Positions 45,621 to 54,757 are shown, counted from the stretch's first letter. The stretch: 64,000 bases of DNA from Lentibacillus persicus (GCF_900112705.1 NZ_FOMR01000003.1:62001-126000); one strand, 5' to 3'. The notes: generated by a model from the sequence alone, not told the origin. Numbers and translations: made by a program.

Positions 45621-46265
45621 TTAGAACCCGAGCAATTTTCTGAAATAGCTGGCATAGGATTGACTCACCGGGACCTGGATGCCATTGGTCATTGCCAACA
45701 GAAAAGTCGAATGCGTATCAGGAAAAATATCTTTGATGTGATGGACGTTTACTATAAACGACCGATGGCAGCGAATAAACGTCTCTCTTGGAAGTGAGTA
45801 TTCATAATCCTGAAGCGCACGGCTCGTCGTACCCGCCAGTTCCTCAGCAAACACATGCGTTTTCCGGTCTTTCGCTTCCATGAAAACAACATCATGAAAT
45901 GGAATTGGGCGCCAGCCATCGCCTGTTTTGACGGTCACGACCGATTTTCCTTCCGTCATAACTGGATAAATCGCCGTCACACAGCCCTGAAGTTTCCCGT
46001 CCTGGTGAAACGGGACCGCCATTCCATGATAAGGCACGCCAAAGACACTCCGATCAATGAACTCGGAGACCTTCTGTCCGGTGCTGATCGCTTTCTGGGC
46101 AATCGTCCCCTCAACGACAGGATCACCCGTCTGTATCTTTAAATCAATGCGTTTGCTCGGACGGTAGTAAATATACTCGGATGTGTCTGAAACGGCAATG
46201 GAAATCTCATCAGAAAACAGTTCGCCGACGACATCTAAAAGTGAACCAAATGTTAAACGATCCAT
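45621..46265 (-). CDS. LytTR-domain transcription regulator
   Basis: A 214-residue protein. Residues 1-105 form a sensor-like part (LTFGSLLDVVGELFSDEISIAVSDTSEYIYY), with a segment on an outside-supplied signal not recognisable. Residues 110-214 are a LytTR DNA-binding domain (GWRPIPFHDVVFMEAKDRKTHVF, TFIRCHRSFIVNVHHIKDI). It lacks a response-regulator receiver domain. Homologues with this layout often stand next to acetyl-CoA hydrolase or similar genes, so control of the gene at 43865 is inferred. Confidence 0.85.
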   Translation of the reverse strand: MDRLTFGSLLDVVGELFSDEISIAVSDTSEYIYYRPSKRIDLKIQTGDPVVEGTIAQKAISTGQKVSEFIDRSVFGVPYHGMAVPFHQDGKLQGCVTAIYPVMTEGKSVVTVKTGDGWRPIPFHDVVFMEAKDRKTHVFAEELAGTTSRALQDYEYSLPRETFIRCHRSFIVNVHHIKDIFPDTHSTFLLAMTNGIQVPVSQSYASYFRKLLGF

Positions 46266-46424
46266 TAAAATGACACCTTTCCTGCTTTTTTTGTATAATC
46301 TTACGCTATTACTGGTAAAATTTAAATAACAATTCCTGTCTTTTCCTAGTTTTCCGGCGCGACTTTTGATAATCTTATCAGTAACAGCACTTATATATAT
46401 TAAGGCATATAAGGAGTTTTTGTC

Positions 46425-47486
46425 ATGAGAAATGTAGTCATCCTTGGCGGCGGGTATGGCGGATTAAACATCCTGCAAAACCTGGTCGAGCATGATCTTC
46501 CAGAAGATTTGCATATTACGGTAATCGACCGCAACCCTTATCACTCGATTAAAACTGAATTTTATACAATCGCAGCCGGAACCTCAGCTGATAAAGACGT
46601 GCGTATGGATTTTCCGGAACATGATAAAGTCAGCTACGTCTATGCTGAAGTCACAAAGATTGATACAGCCGAGCAACAGATTCATTTAAAAGAAAGAACG
46701 GAACCTGTACCGTTTGATTATCTGGTCATTGCACTGGGGTGTGAAGACAATTACCACGGTATTGAAGGGGCAGAAGAATTTACTGAAAGTGTGCAGACAT
46801 TCAACAAGGCACGGAGCGCGGGGATGGCAATCGGCAATCTGCCCGCTTACGGGAAAGCGACAATCGTCGGTGCAGGGCTCAGCGGCATCGAAGTGGCGTC
46901 TGAGATACGCGAAAGCAGACCCGATTTGAATATCCGGATTCTCGATCGCGGCAATACAGTGCTGAAGGCGTTTGACCAGAAAATCCAGAACTATGTTGAA
47001 GACTGGTTCATGAAAAACGATGTCGAGGTGCTCCATCACGCCCAGGTGGAATACGTCGAAAAAGACGGTGTCTGTAATAACGGCATCTGTTACGTGAATG
47101 ACGTTACGATCTGGACAGCAGGCGTCCGTCCGAATTACCTTGTTCGGGAACTGCCGCTCGAGCAGGACAGCCATGAAAAAATAATTGTAAACGACTATTA
47201 TCAAGTGCCTGAGCAGCCGCATATTTATGTGGTTGGGGATTGTGCTGCCTCTGAACATTCACCAAGTGCTCAGCTCGCACGCCAGCAGGGAGAACAGATT
47301 GCAGAAGTGCTCAATGCCGTCATCAAAGGCAAAGAACCGAAAAAACCCGGAAAGCTCAAACTGAAAGGTACCCTCGGATCACTCGGAAGTTCAGAAGGAT
47401 TCGGCGAAATGATGTCACAATCAATGGTCGGCTACATCCCGCGCCTCGCCAAATCCGGTGTCCTGTGGCTTAACAAACGGCACTGA
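46425..47486 (+). CDS. NAD(P)/FAD-dependent oxidoreductase, NDH-2-like (YutJ type)
   Basis: A 353-residue flavoprotein. VVILGGGYGGLNIL is the FAD site, TIVGAGLSGIEVASEI the NADH site, and YVVGDCAASEHSPSAQLARQQG the C-terminal FAD motif. This fits type II NADH dehydrogenases of the YutJ/YumB group, membrane-associated and non-pumping, though quinone use is not proven. AAGGAG lies before the ATG. A terminator follows. Confidence 0.87.
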   Translation: MRNVVILGGGYGGLNILQNLVEHDLPEDLHITVIDRNPYHSIKTEFYTIAAGTSADKDVRMDFPEHDKVSYVYAEVTKIDTAEQQIHLKERTEPVPFDYLVIALGCEDNYHGIEGAEEFTESVQTFNKARSAGMAIGNLPAYGKATIVGAGLSGIEVASEIRESRPDLNIRILDRGNTVLKAFDQKIQNYVEDWFMKNDVEVLHHAQVEYVEKDGVCNNGICYVNDVTIWTAGVRPNYLVRELPLEQDSHEKIIVNDYYQVPEQPHIYVVGDCAASEHSPSAQLARQQGEQIAEVLNAVIKGKEPKKPGKLKLKGTLGSLGSSEGFGEMMSQSMVGYIPRLAKSGVLWLNKRH

Positions 47487-47489
47487 TTG

Positions 47490-47532
47490 AAAAAAGGGGG
47501 ACAGCGTGTCAGACACACTGTTCCCCTTTTTC
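47490..47532. terminator. Bidirectional terminator
   Basis: AAAAAGGGG, ACAG and GTGT pair with ACAC, CTGT and CCCCTTTTT in one long stem with single mismatches. It separates convergent genes ending at 47486 and 47535. Confidence 0.88.
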
Positions 47533-47534
47533 GC

Positions 47535-48854
47535 TTACTGATTCCATGGTGGTCCCGGTCGTTTTTTGCCCCCTTCATACAACAAATATGCTTCTCTGGT
47601 TTCTTTAAATTCGTCCAGTCCGTCCTGCCACTGGCTGACAATCGTATCGATTGACGTGCCGTTTTCTATTTCTTCCCGAACCCAGCCGTTGCCGATCAAA
47701 TTATCAAAAAATGAGATACCTTCACTGTTTTCCGCTCTGAAAGCAAAATCTTCCGGGTACATATCATGTATCGTTTTCACAATGGCCACACCCGTTTTAA
47801 CCGGTTCGTACGCTTCTTTATCGGTCACATGTATCTCAATGCCGTGTGATAATTCACCGCTGTGCTTTGAGAACTGTGGCGTAAAAGACGCTGCTCTGAA
47901 TTGGACACCATTATGCCCTTGTTCATTTAGATTAGCTGCAAGCTCCGTACTGTTGATATATGGCGCACCAATCAACTCAAACGGCTTGGTTGTGCCGCGG
48001 CCTTCAGATACATTTGTTCCTTCAATCAGCGCTGCCCCGGGGTAGACCAATGCTGTATCCAGTGTCGGCATGTTCGGTGACGGCCTTACGAATTCGAGCT
48101 CCGTCTCATCATACGTCATCGAACGATTCCAGCCTTCCATCTCGACAACTTCCAAATCCGCACCAATATCAAACGCGTCATTGAACAATTTGGCCAGTTC
48201 ACCAACAGTCATGCCATGGCGAAGCGGGATCGGATAAACGCCGACAAACGATGAGTACTCAGGCTCCAACACCGGCCCTTCGACTTTTTCACCGCCAAGC
48301 GGGTTTGGTCGATCGAGAACTACAAATTCAATATCGTTTTCCGCTGCAGCTTCCATGGCATATGCCATCGTGTAAATATAGGTGTAGAAACGTGTTCCGA
48401 CATCCTGAATATCGAACAGCAGCGTATCAACGTCTTCCAGCATTTCCGGTGTTGGCTTGCGCGTTTCACCATAAAGACTGTAGACAGGCAGACCGGTTTT
48501 TTCATCAATATAAAACTCGACATATTCACCTGCCTGTGCACTTCCACGGACACCGTGCTCCGGACCGTACAGTGACACAAGATTGACGGCATCGTGGTTG
48601 TGCAAGGTATCGACGATGCTGTTCAACTCCTTGTCAACACCAGTCGGGTTCGTGATTAAACCGACATCCTTGCCTTCAAGCATGTCGATTTCATCTTCGA
48701 GCAAGACATCAACACCAAGCTTAACATCCGTATCCTGACCCGGTGGCACACCATCCGGCGGACCGTGGCCCTTTCCCGGTGAATCCGCCGTAACGACAGA
48801 CAATGTCGCTAACATCATGATGGCGGCCGCTAATATTACTAGCCATTTTTTCAT
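47535..48854 (-). CDS. namZ: Secreted exo-beta-N-acetylmuramidase NamZ (DUF1343)
   Basis: A 439-residue protein with signal peptide MKKWLVILAAAIMMLATLSVV and likely cleavage near residue 23. The DUF1343 body shows KDVGLITNPTGVDK, SLYGPEHGVRGSAQAGE and DIQDVGTRFYTYIYTM. NamZ (YbbC) removes MurNAc from the non-reducing end of peptidoglycan sugars. It is 37 nt after the NagZ-like gene, its functional partner in muropeptide recycling in B. subtilis. Both are secreted. Confidence 0.92.
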   Translation of the reverse strand: MKKWLVILAAAIMMLATLSVVTADSPGKGHGPPDGVPPGQDTDVKLGVDVLLEDEIDMLEGKDVGLITNPTGVDKELNSIVDTLHNHDAVNLVSLYGPEHGVRGSAQAGEYVEFYIDEKTGLPVYSLYGETRKPTPEMLEDVDTLLFDIQDVGTRFYTYIYTMAYAMEAAAENDIEFVVLDRPNPLGGEKVEGPVLEPEYSSFVGVYPIPLRHGMTVGELAKLFNDAFDIGADLEVVEMEGWNRSMTYDETELEFVRPSPNMPTLDTALVYPGAALIEGTNVSEGRGTTKPFELIGAPYINSTELAANLNEQGHNGVQFRAASFTPQFSKHSGELSHGIEIHVTDKEAYEPVKTGVAIVKTIHDMYPEDFAFRAENSEGISFFDNLIGNGWVREEIENGTSIDTIVSQWQDGLDEFKETREAYLLYEGGKKRPGPPWNQ

Positions 48855-48890
48855 TATGCATGCCTCCTATTTTGTAGCGTGTAATCGTGA

Positions 48891-50684
48891 TCAGTAACCA
48901 AGATGGTGTCCATAGTCATACAATTCCGGAATTGTAACCGGCAGTTTGCCCTGTGGATTAACCTCACCGATCAAAACGCTTGAAAGTGCTTCAATCGATA
49001 CATCACGGTTGCCGTAAGTCGCCAGATAGCCATCTACTTCAGGAAACGCCATTAAATCATACGGATTTCGAATGGCAGAAACAACAACGTCCTTGCCTGT
49101 GCTTTCAAGTGCTGACACCAACTGCTGCTGGGACGGGTTCGTATTTGCGGTATAGGTGGTTACCAGAACGGTATCAGCATCCTTGGCGCGCGAAACGGCT
49201 TCGTCAATTTGTCCTTGTGTCGGGCTTGTGCTGGTTGCATAATCACTGACGTTGAAGCCTTTGTCTGCCAGCTGTTCAGCAAGATACTCAGGTTCACCCA
49301 ACGATGGACCGGTAATCAGAACATCCTGCTCAGTTGAAAGCGGCAGCACATTATTTTCGTTTTTCACCATTGTTATACTCTTATTGGCAATTTCATCGGC
49401 TTTAGCAAGGTTCTCCTCGCTTCCGATATTTTCCACCGCATCCGGGTTTGTTTTTGGATTGCCGAACAAGCCTTTTTCCATCTTGGCCTTCAAGATACGA
49501 TAAACGGATTCGTCAATGCGCTCTTCACTGATTTCACCGCTTTCAACCGCTTCAAGCATCGCATTATACGACTGTTCGACATTTGGCGGATTCAGTAAAA
49601 TATCGTTACCTGCCTTAAATGCTTCAACCGGGACGCGTTCAGGTTCAACCACATTGGCACCGGACATGCCAAGGCTGTCCGTTACGATCAGCCCGTCAAA
49701 TCCCATTTCCTCGCGCAATAGATCAGTCAGAATAGGTTTTGATAATGTTGCCGGCAGTCCTGAATCATCAAGAGCGGGCACAACAATATGTGCTGTCATG
49801 ATTGCCTCTATACCAGCATCAATTGCTGCCTGGAATGGTTTCAAATCCACATTTCTCAGTGTCTCAAGGTCATGATTGATAATTGGCAGACCATAGTGCG
49901 AGTCAACGTTTGTGTCACCGTGGCCCGGGAAATGCTTGGCTGTCGGTACAACCTTCTCCTCCTGATAAGCCTGCACTTGCGAAACAGCCATGTCAGAAAC
50001 AAGGTCAGGGTCTTCACTGAATGAGCGAACACCGATAACCGGATTTTCTGGGTTAACATTGACATCGGCGACAGGGGCAAAATTCATGTTAATGCCGAGA
50101 CTGCTTAATTCGCTCCCCATAATGCCTGCTGAATCAGCAGCCAGGTCAGTTGATCGGGTCGCCCCAAGCGCCATGTTGCCGGGGAATACCGTGCCTGGTT
50201 CTGTCAGCCGTTGAACAATACCACCTTCCTGATCGGTTGAAATGAACAATGGAATCGGCATGCGCTGATCCATGGCAATATCCTGAAGTCCATTTGACAG
50301 GGCGTTGACCTGTTCAATATTTGCCGGATTGCCAATATTTTGGGACCAATTAAAATAAATCACACCACCGATATGATATTCTTCAATTGCTTTTTTAAAG
50401 TTTTTGGCACCGCGATTATTATTCAGGTTGGTCTCTTCGAAGTCGGGGTCTGTGGGGGTTTGTCCATACATGTGGATAATAAATAACTGGCCGATTTTCT
50501 CTTCCAGCGTCATATGGTTCATTTTACTGACAATCCAACCGTGTTTGGCTTTTTCACCATTTCCCCAGCCTGGTTTAGTCGGGTCATCCCAACCCTTTCC
50601 CAGTGCTGCTGCGGGGAAGCACAGCAGTAAAATCAGCATAAACGAGATGATTGAAAACAACCGTCGTTTCAGCAAATGATTCAC
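48891..50684 (-). CDS. nagZ: Secreted beta-N-acetylglucosaminidase NagZ-like (GH3)
   Basis: A 597-residue family 3 glycosidase with signal peptide RRLFSIISFMLILLLCFPAAALG. The N-terminal barrel carries LFISTDQEGGIVQRL, TAKHFPGHGDTNVDSHYGLP (the Asp-His catalytic pair of NagZ) and GLIVTDSLGMSGA with the nucleophile Asp. A C-terminal domain follows from about residue 410. It would release GlcNAc from peptidoglycan fragments outside the cell so that NamZ can act. The pair NagZ-NamZ is as in B. subtilis. Confidence 0.93.
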   Translation of the reverse strand: MNHLLKRRLFSIISFMLILLLCFPAAALGKGWDDPTKPGWGNGEKAKHGWIVSKMNHMTLEEKIGQLFIIHMYGQTPTDPDFEETNLNNNRGAKNFKKAIEEYHIGGVIYFNWSQNIGNPANIEQVNALSNGLQDIAMDQRMPIPLFISTDQEGGIVQRLTEPGTVFPGNMALGATRSTDLAADSAGIMGSELSSLGINMNFAPVADVNVNPENPVIGVRSFSEDPDLVSDMAVSQVQAYQEEKVVPTAKHFPGHGDTNVDSHYGLPIINHDLETLRNVDLKPFQAAIDAGIEAIMTAHIVVPALDDSGLPATLSKPILTDLLREEMGFDGLIVTDSLGMSGANVVEPERVPVEAFKAGNDILLNPPNVEQSYNAMLEAVESGEISEERIDESVYRILKAKMEKGLFGNPKTNPDAVENIGSEENLAKADEIANKSITMVKNENNVLPLSTEQDVLITGPSLGEPEYLAEQLADKGFNVSDYATSTSPTQGQIDEAVSRAKDADTVLVTTYTANTNPSQQQLVSALESTGKDVVVSAIRNPYDLMAFPEVDGYLATYGNRDVSIEALSSVLIGEVNPQGKLPVTIPELYDYGHHLGY

Positions 50685-50694
50685 TCCTTTTATG

Positions 50695-51558
50695 TTATCT
50701 TCCGTTACCTCGTTTTAAAGTGACATCCATGACGACGGGCAAATGATCAGAAGCAAGCGTATCAATAACCCGAGCATTTGAGGTCCTCATTCCTTCAGAT
50801 GTCAAAATATAATCGATGCGTTGGCTTGGAGAAGAAGCTGAATACGTATAACCAATGCCCTCTCCGCTTTCAGTCCATCCATCATTAAAACGGTTAAAAA
50901 GAGGATCCAGTTCAGGCGCATCCGGACTTGCATTCATGTCCCCGGTTAAGATTACATTGTCATTCTCCGGCATAATAGTAAGCATATCCTCCACTTGCGC
51001 TTCGCGAACATAAGGGTCGCCACGGTAATCCAAATGTGTGACATAAAACGAAAATATGGCACCTTTTGCATTAATTACTGTTTCTGCAAATCCTGGTGCC
51101 GGCGCCGGTATTGGGTCTGTTCCCTGTGTTGAAAGCCGTGTAATATGACGGTTATCAGCATTAATAATCGGATACTTGCTTAAAACCGCCACCCCATACT
51201 TCCGTCGCGGCTCACCTTCAAAAATCGGATCCTGATTATATATTGGAGCCATAAACGCATGCATATCCAGCTTTTCAGCAAGTCTTTGCAGTTGATCATC
51301 AAAATTGCTGCGATAGCCCCAGTTCTTATCTACTTCCTGCAAACCGATAACATCAGCTTCAGATGCTTCAATAATATCAGCAATCCGATCGAGATCATAG
51401 CTTCCGTCACTGCCGATACCTGCATGAATATTGTACGTCATTACTTTAAGCGTGACATTTCGAGCATCATCCGCATTATTATGCGCATCTGCTTGCAGCG
51501 AAGGTATGCTAAAAACAAGTAATAAAAGTACGGATAAAAACGTTAACCGAATTTTTAT
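50695..51558 (-). CDS. Secreted endonuclease/exonuclease/phosphatase-family protein
   Basis: A 287-residue EEP-fold enzyme (DNase I/sphingomyelinase type). LKVMTYNIHAGIGSDG, GLQEVDKNWGYR, ILTGDMNASPDAPEL and LASDHLPVVMDV carry the metal and catalytic residues. A signal peptide (IRLTFLSVLLLLVFSIPSLQADA) begins right where GGAGG would place the start, but the codon there is ATA (51556-51558). The only normal alternative is a TTG at 51606, which adds 16 residues. An ATA start or a recent ATG mutation is suspected. Substrate unknown. It stands 10 nt before the NagZ-like gene. Confidence 0.83.
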   Translation of the reverse strand: MKIRLTFLSVLLLLVFSIPSLQADAHNNADDARNVTLKVMTYNIHAGIGSDGSYDLDRIADIIEASEADVIGLQEVDKNWGYRSNFDDQLQRLAEKLDMHAFMAPIYNQDPIFEGEPRRKYGVAVLSKYPIINADNRHITRLSTQGTDPIPAPAPGFAETVINAKGAIFSFYVTHLDYRGDPYVREAQVEDMLTIMPENDNVILTGDMNASPDAPELDPLFNRFNDGWTESGEGIGYTYSASSPSQRIDYILTSEGMRTSNARVIDTLASDHLPVVMDVTLKRGNGR

Positions 51559-51863
51559 AGTAAATCCTCCTTTTTTTCGTTTATTTGATAGATAGATTTC
51601 CTCCAACTTTTTTGTTACTACTAGATTAACGAGAAATCACAGGAATGTACATGCTACATTCTAACCATTTTAAAAATTCAGTAAATAATGCGAATCAACT
51701 ATATAATTCATAACCCTCCAAAACTTTGATGGGCAATTTATCACTACACACGGTATAAATAGGTCAAATGATGCAATCCTATTTACTCTTTAACCATTGA
51801 CCAGTCATTTGTCTCGTGCAACCAACGTCAACCCTTTTCATTTTTGATTTTTTAATAAAATGA

Positions 51864-52070
51864 TATAATATTGAAAGGACTTTAAGCATCTCTAACCTTC
51901 TAATAGCTTTTCTCCAATAGTTTCATAGAGCCGGGCGCAAGCTGTACCTTCCTGTATAGTTACCTGCGTCAAGCAGGGAATTAAGGAGCACACCCGACTC
52001 GATTTAAGCCTGCAGCGGGCAGGTCTGCGCATTAATTTATTCTCTCGCCACACACTTCTGGGGGTTTTTT
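51864..52070 (+). promoter_or_regulatory. Promoter and structured leader of the DUF1538-PII operon
   Basis: An extended -10 TGATATAAT (51861-51869) precedes about 195 nt of leader. GAGCCGGG (51928-51935) pairs with CCCGACTC (51993-52000), enclosing CCTT/AAGG and a CCTGC/GCAGG hairpin (51963-51977). A second hairpin repeats CCTGC/GCAGG (52009-52023). Because both stems carry the same 5-nt arms, they could exchange partners, as in a switch. I could not match it to a known riboswitch class. The first 250 nt of the 463-nt gap (51607-51860) show nothing else I can name. Confidence 0.6.
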
Positions 52071-52763
52071 ATGAACAATATTAAAGAAACGGTTTTAGAA
52101 GTTATTTATTCTATTTTACCTATTGCGATCGTAATTACCATTCTGCAATTCACGGTTATTTGGCTGCCAATGGAAGCGTTCGTCCAGTTTCTGATTGGTG
52201 TTCTCTTTGTCGGCGTCGGACTTACCCTTTTTCTGCTGGGGGTCAATGTCGGTCTGCTTCCTGTCGGCGAGATGATCGGTTCAGCCTTAACCAAAACAAA
52301 AATGATATGGGTGATTGTTTTTTTCGGTTTTCTGCTCGGAGCGGTTGTAACCTTTGCCGAGCCTGATCTCCGTGTTCTATCTTCTCAGATTGAGGATGTC
52401 TCCGAGGGCGCTATTCCGCAAAGCATTTTGATTACTTCAGTGGCAATCGGGGTCGGTATATTCGTTGCATTGGCCATGTTCCGTATCGTGTTTAATGTTC
52501 CAATCATTTATTTATTAGGCGGCGGCTATGCGTTGGTCTTTATACTGGCAGCGTTGGCACCAAACAGCTTCGTGCCGATTTCATTTGATGCCGGCGGTGT
52601 GACAACCGGACCGCTGACCGTGCCGTTTATATTGGCACTCGGTGTCGGTGTCGCCACGGTCATTCGAGGTAAAACGGCTTCAAGTGATGGGTTCGGACTT
52701 GTTGGCTTAGCATCGATTGGGCCGATCCTCTCTGTTCTGATTCTGGGAGTGATTTACGGATGA
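52071..52763 (+). CDS. DUF1538 membrane protein, first of pair
   Basis: A 230-residue membrane protein with about seven hydrophobic segments. DUF1538 motifs are visible: FLLGVNVGLLPVGEMIGSAL, TFAEPDLRVLSSQIEDVS, FDAGGVTTGPLTVPFILALG and IGPILSVLILG. The second gene at 52760 repeats the same motif order and overlaps by 4 nt. In other bacteria the two halves are fused in one protein, so they likely form one transporter. Substrate unknown; an ion is a reasonable guess. GGGGG precedes the ATG. Confidence 0.85.
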   Translation: MNNIKETVLEVIYSILPIAIVITILQFTVIWLPMEAFVQFLIGVLFVGVGLTLFLLGVNVGLLPVGEMIGSALTKTKMIWVIVFFGFLLGAVVTFAEPDLRVLSSQIEDVSEGAIPQSILITSVAIGVGIFVALAMFRIVFNVPIIYLLGGGYALVFILAALAPNSFVPISFDAGGVTTGPLTVPFILALGVGVATVIRGKTASSDGFGLVGLASIGPILSVLILGVIYG

Positions 52764-53530
52764 ACCTGCATATATTTGAAGGGTTTGGCTCAACAATGCA
52801 AGAAGTGGCAATCGCACTTCTGCCGCTTGCCATTCTGTTTGCCGTATTCCATTTTGTATTTTTAAAACTGCCCCCGCAACGGCTGATAGGCATCACGATC
52901 GGCTTTTTGCTGGCTTTTCTGGGGCTTTCGCTATTTCTGCAAGGCGTTCATATCGGGTTCATGCCTTTTGGAGAAAAAATGGGCAACGTGCTTGGCGGCT
53001 TATCATCTAAATGGCTATTAATACCTATTGGCTTTGTTATCGGATTTTTTGCAATATATGCCGAACCAGCTGTTGCTGTCATGGTTGAGCAGGCCGAGAA
53101 AGTATCCGGTGGTTATATCCCGGAAAAACTGTTACTGTACACGTTGTCTATCGGGGTTGGGATATCAGTGTCGCTTTCGATGGTCCGGCTGATTTTTGGT
53201 TTTTCACTATGGTATTTTATCATTCCAGGATATATAATAGCGTTTGTTATGGCACGTTATGTGCCGAAAACATTTATGACCATCGCATTTGACTCCGGGG
53301 GTGTTTCGACCGGTCCAATGACCGCAACATTTGTTTTGGCAATGTTCACCGGCATTGCCGGACAGATAGACGGCCGGGACCCGCTGCTTGACGGATTTGG
53401 AATGGTTGCAATGGTGGCGCTGGCTCCGATATTATCTGTGTTAACGCTTGGTATTCTGTACAGCAGAAAGGAGAAGAGTCAGTATGTCAGTGATGGTTCC
53501 AGGGCAGAAGCTCATCATTACGATCGTTAA
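52760..53530 (+). CDS. DUF1538 membrane protein, second of pair
   Basis: A 256-residue membrane protein parallel to its neighbour: FLQGVHIGFMPFGEKMGNVL, IYAEPAVAVMVEQAEKVSGG, FDSGGVSTGPMTATFVLAMF and LAPILSVLTLG. Conserved small and acidic residues in AEPAV and FDSGGVSTGP are likely the transport path. Its 3' end overlaps the PII gene by 47 nt. The tight coupling of both halves and a PII-type protein suggests PII gates the transporter. Confidence 0.85.
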   Translation: MNLHIFEGFGSTMQEVAIALLPLAILFAVFHFVFLKLPPQRLIGITIGFLLAFLGLSLFLQGVHIGFMPFGEKMGNVLGGLSSKWLLIPIGFVIGFFAIYAEPAVAVMVEQAEKVSGGYIPEKLLLYTLSIGVGISVSLSMVRLIFGFSLWYFIIPGYIIAFVMARYVPKTFMTIAFDSGGVSTGPMTATFVLAMFTGIAGQIDGRDPLLDGFGMVAMVALAPILSVLTLGILYSRKEKSQYVSDGSRAEAHHYDR

Positions 53531-54242
53531 AAAAGATAAAGCCAAAAAGGTTGTTCAAGCTTCCCGTAATGCCGGAGCGCAGGGCGGCACAACACTGCTT
53601 GGCGACGGGGTGCGCCTCAATGAAAAAATGCGCGTTCTCGGTATACCGGTGGAGCGGGAAAGAGCTGTCATACTGACACTCGTTTCCGATGAAATTTTTG
53701 ATGATGTCAGAAACGCGATCGTTCACTCCGTTCAGCTGAACAAGCCGAGACAGGGAATCGGATTTGTTATTGATACGAAAAAAATTGCCGGAATCAACCA
53801 TTTGCTCGGCTGGCATGGCGAAGAAGGCGACGCAGCCGACGAGGAGGGTGCTGATAGCATGTGGCAGGATCAGGATGTTTTATATGATTTAATCATTACG
53901 ATTGTTAACAGAGGCGATTCGGAAAAAGTAGTGGATGCCACCAGGAAAGCCGGGGCAGAAGGTGGTACCATCCTCCATGGCCGCGGCACCGGAGTTCATG
54001 AAAAGGCAAAATTGTTTAACATTATGATCGAACCTGAAAAAGAAGTGGTCTTGACACTCATCCATAAGGAAAAGACTAAAGAGGTGCTTAGAACCATCAA
54101 TGAAGATGCAGAGTTAAAGAAACCGGGAAAAGGAATCGCCTTTGTGCTTGATGTTGAAAGTACGGTGGGCATTAACCATGAACTGAATGAAAAAGTCCGT
54201 GAAGAACTTAAAAAACAAAAGAAAAAGAAGAAGGAAAAGTGA
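53484..54242 (+). CDS. Tandem PII-like signalling protein
   Basis: A 252-residue protein with two PII (GlnB-like) domains. The first (about residues 7-105) has NAGAQGGTTLLGDGVRLNEK; the second (about 130-235) has KAGAEGGTILHGRGTGVHEK followed by IMIEPEKEVVLTLI. Such T-loop and beta-strand motifs resemble single-domain PII proteins that sense ATP/ADP, 2-oxoglutarate or bicarbonate. A charged linker joins them. The ATG at 53484 has GGAG 10 nt upstream. It probably controls the DUF1538 pair. The tail is lysine-rich (KKQKKKKKEK). Confidence 0.85.
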   Translation: MSVMVPGQKLIITIVKKDKAKKVVQASRNAGAQGGTTLLGDGVRLNEKMRVLGIPVERERAVILTLVSDEIFDDVRNAIVHSVQLNKPRQGIGFVIDTKKIAGINHLLGWHGEEGDAADEEGADSMWQDQDVLYDLIITIVNRGDSEKVVDATRKAGAEGGTILHGRGTGVHEKAKLFNIMIEPEKEVVLTLIHKEKTKEVLRTINEDAELKKPGKGIAFVLDVESTVGINHELNEKVREELKKQKKKKKEK

Positions 54243-54266
54243 CAACGCTTTTCCTTCTTATTTTTT
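54228..54266 (+). terminator. Terminator overlapping the PII stop codon
   Basis: AAGAAGGAAAAG (54228-54239) pairs with CTTTTCCTTCTT (54248-54259), then ATTTTTT. The stop codon lies in the loop. Confidence 0.9.
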
Positions 54267-54268
54267 GG

Positions 54269-54757
54269 TTAGCTACTCTTAAACGTGGCAGGCATAACCG
54301 CAGCTGTCACAGCACCTTTTGCACATAATGTATCCCCTGCATAAACTTCTGTATGTATTATAAACTTTTTCGGGTGAACTTCTTCAGGTGTGCCAATAGC
54401 TTTCAAGGTGATGCCCTGCGGTGTAGGTTTAAGAAAATCGACGTTGAGTGATGCCGTGACAAACCGTGGCGGCTCCATACCGTCTCCAGGTTCATGCCCA
54501 TTTTTCCTGTGCAACGCGAGTGAAGCGGAACCAGTTCCATGGCAATCTACCAATGATGCAATTAAACCGCCGTAGACAAAGCCGGGAATCGCCGTATGTT
54601 CCGGTTCAGGCGTATAAATCGTGACTGTCTGATTATTGTCCCAACCTGTACGAAAATGGTGGCCATCCTCATTCAACCGCCCGCAGCCGTAACAATGGGA
54701 GAAATCTGCCGGATAATCGTCCTGAATCGCATCAATAATTTGTTTAATTATCATCAT
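54269..54757 (-). CDS. PaaI-family hotdog thioesterase
   Basis: A 162-residue hotdog-fold protein. FSHCYGCGRLNEDGHHFRTGW at the start, IPGFVYGGLIASLVDCHGT in the middle (catalytic region) and SLNVDFLKPTP near the C-terminus match the 4HBT/PaaI group. It would hydrolyse an acyl-CoA thioester; the acyl group is unknown. AAAGGGGG precedes two adjacent ATG codons (54757 or 54754). It is convergent with the PII operon. Confidence 0.85.
   Translation of the reverse strand: MMIIKQIIDAIQDDYPADFSHCYGCGRLNEDGHHFRTGWDNNQTVTIYTPEPEHTAIPGFVYGGLIASLVDCHGTGSASLALHRKNGHEPGDGMEPPRFVTASLNVDFLKPTPQGITLKAIGTPEEVHPKKFIIHTEVYAGDTLCAKGAVTAAVMPATFKSS

Noticed and set aside
51876-52070. 6S RNA, SRP RNA, T-box, SAM, FMN or TPP leader
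   Set aside because: None of the conserved sequences I know for these classes is present, so only a generic structured leader is reported.
53448-53483. Longer start for the PII protein
   Set aside because: The extra 12 residues overlap the DUF1538 gene deeper and have no ribosome site; the ATG at 53484 has GGAG upstream.
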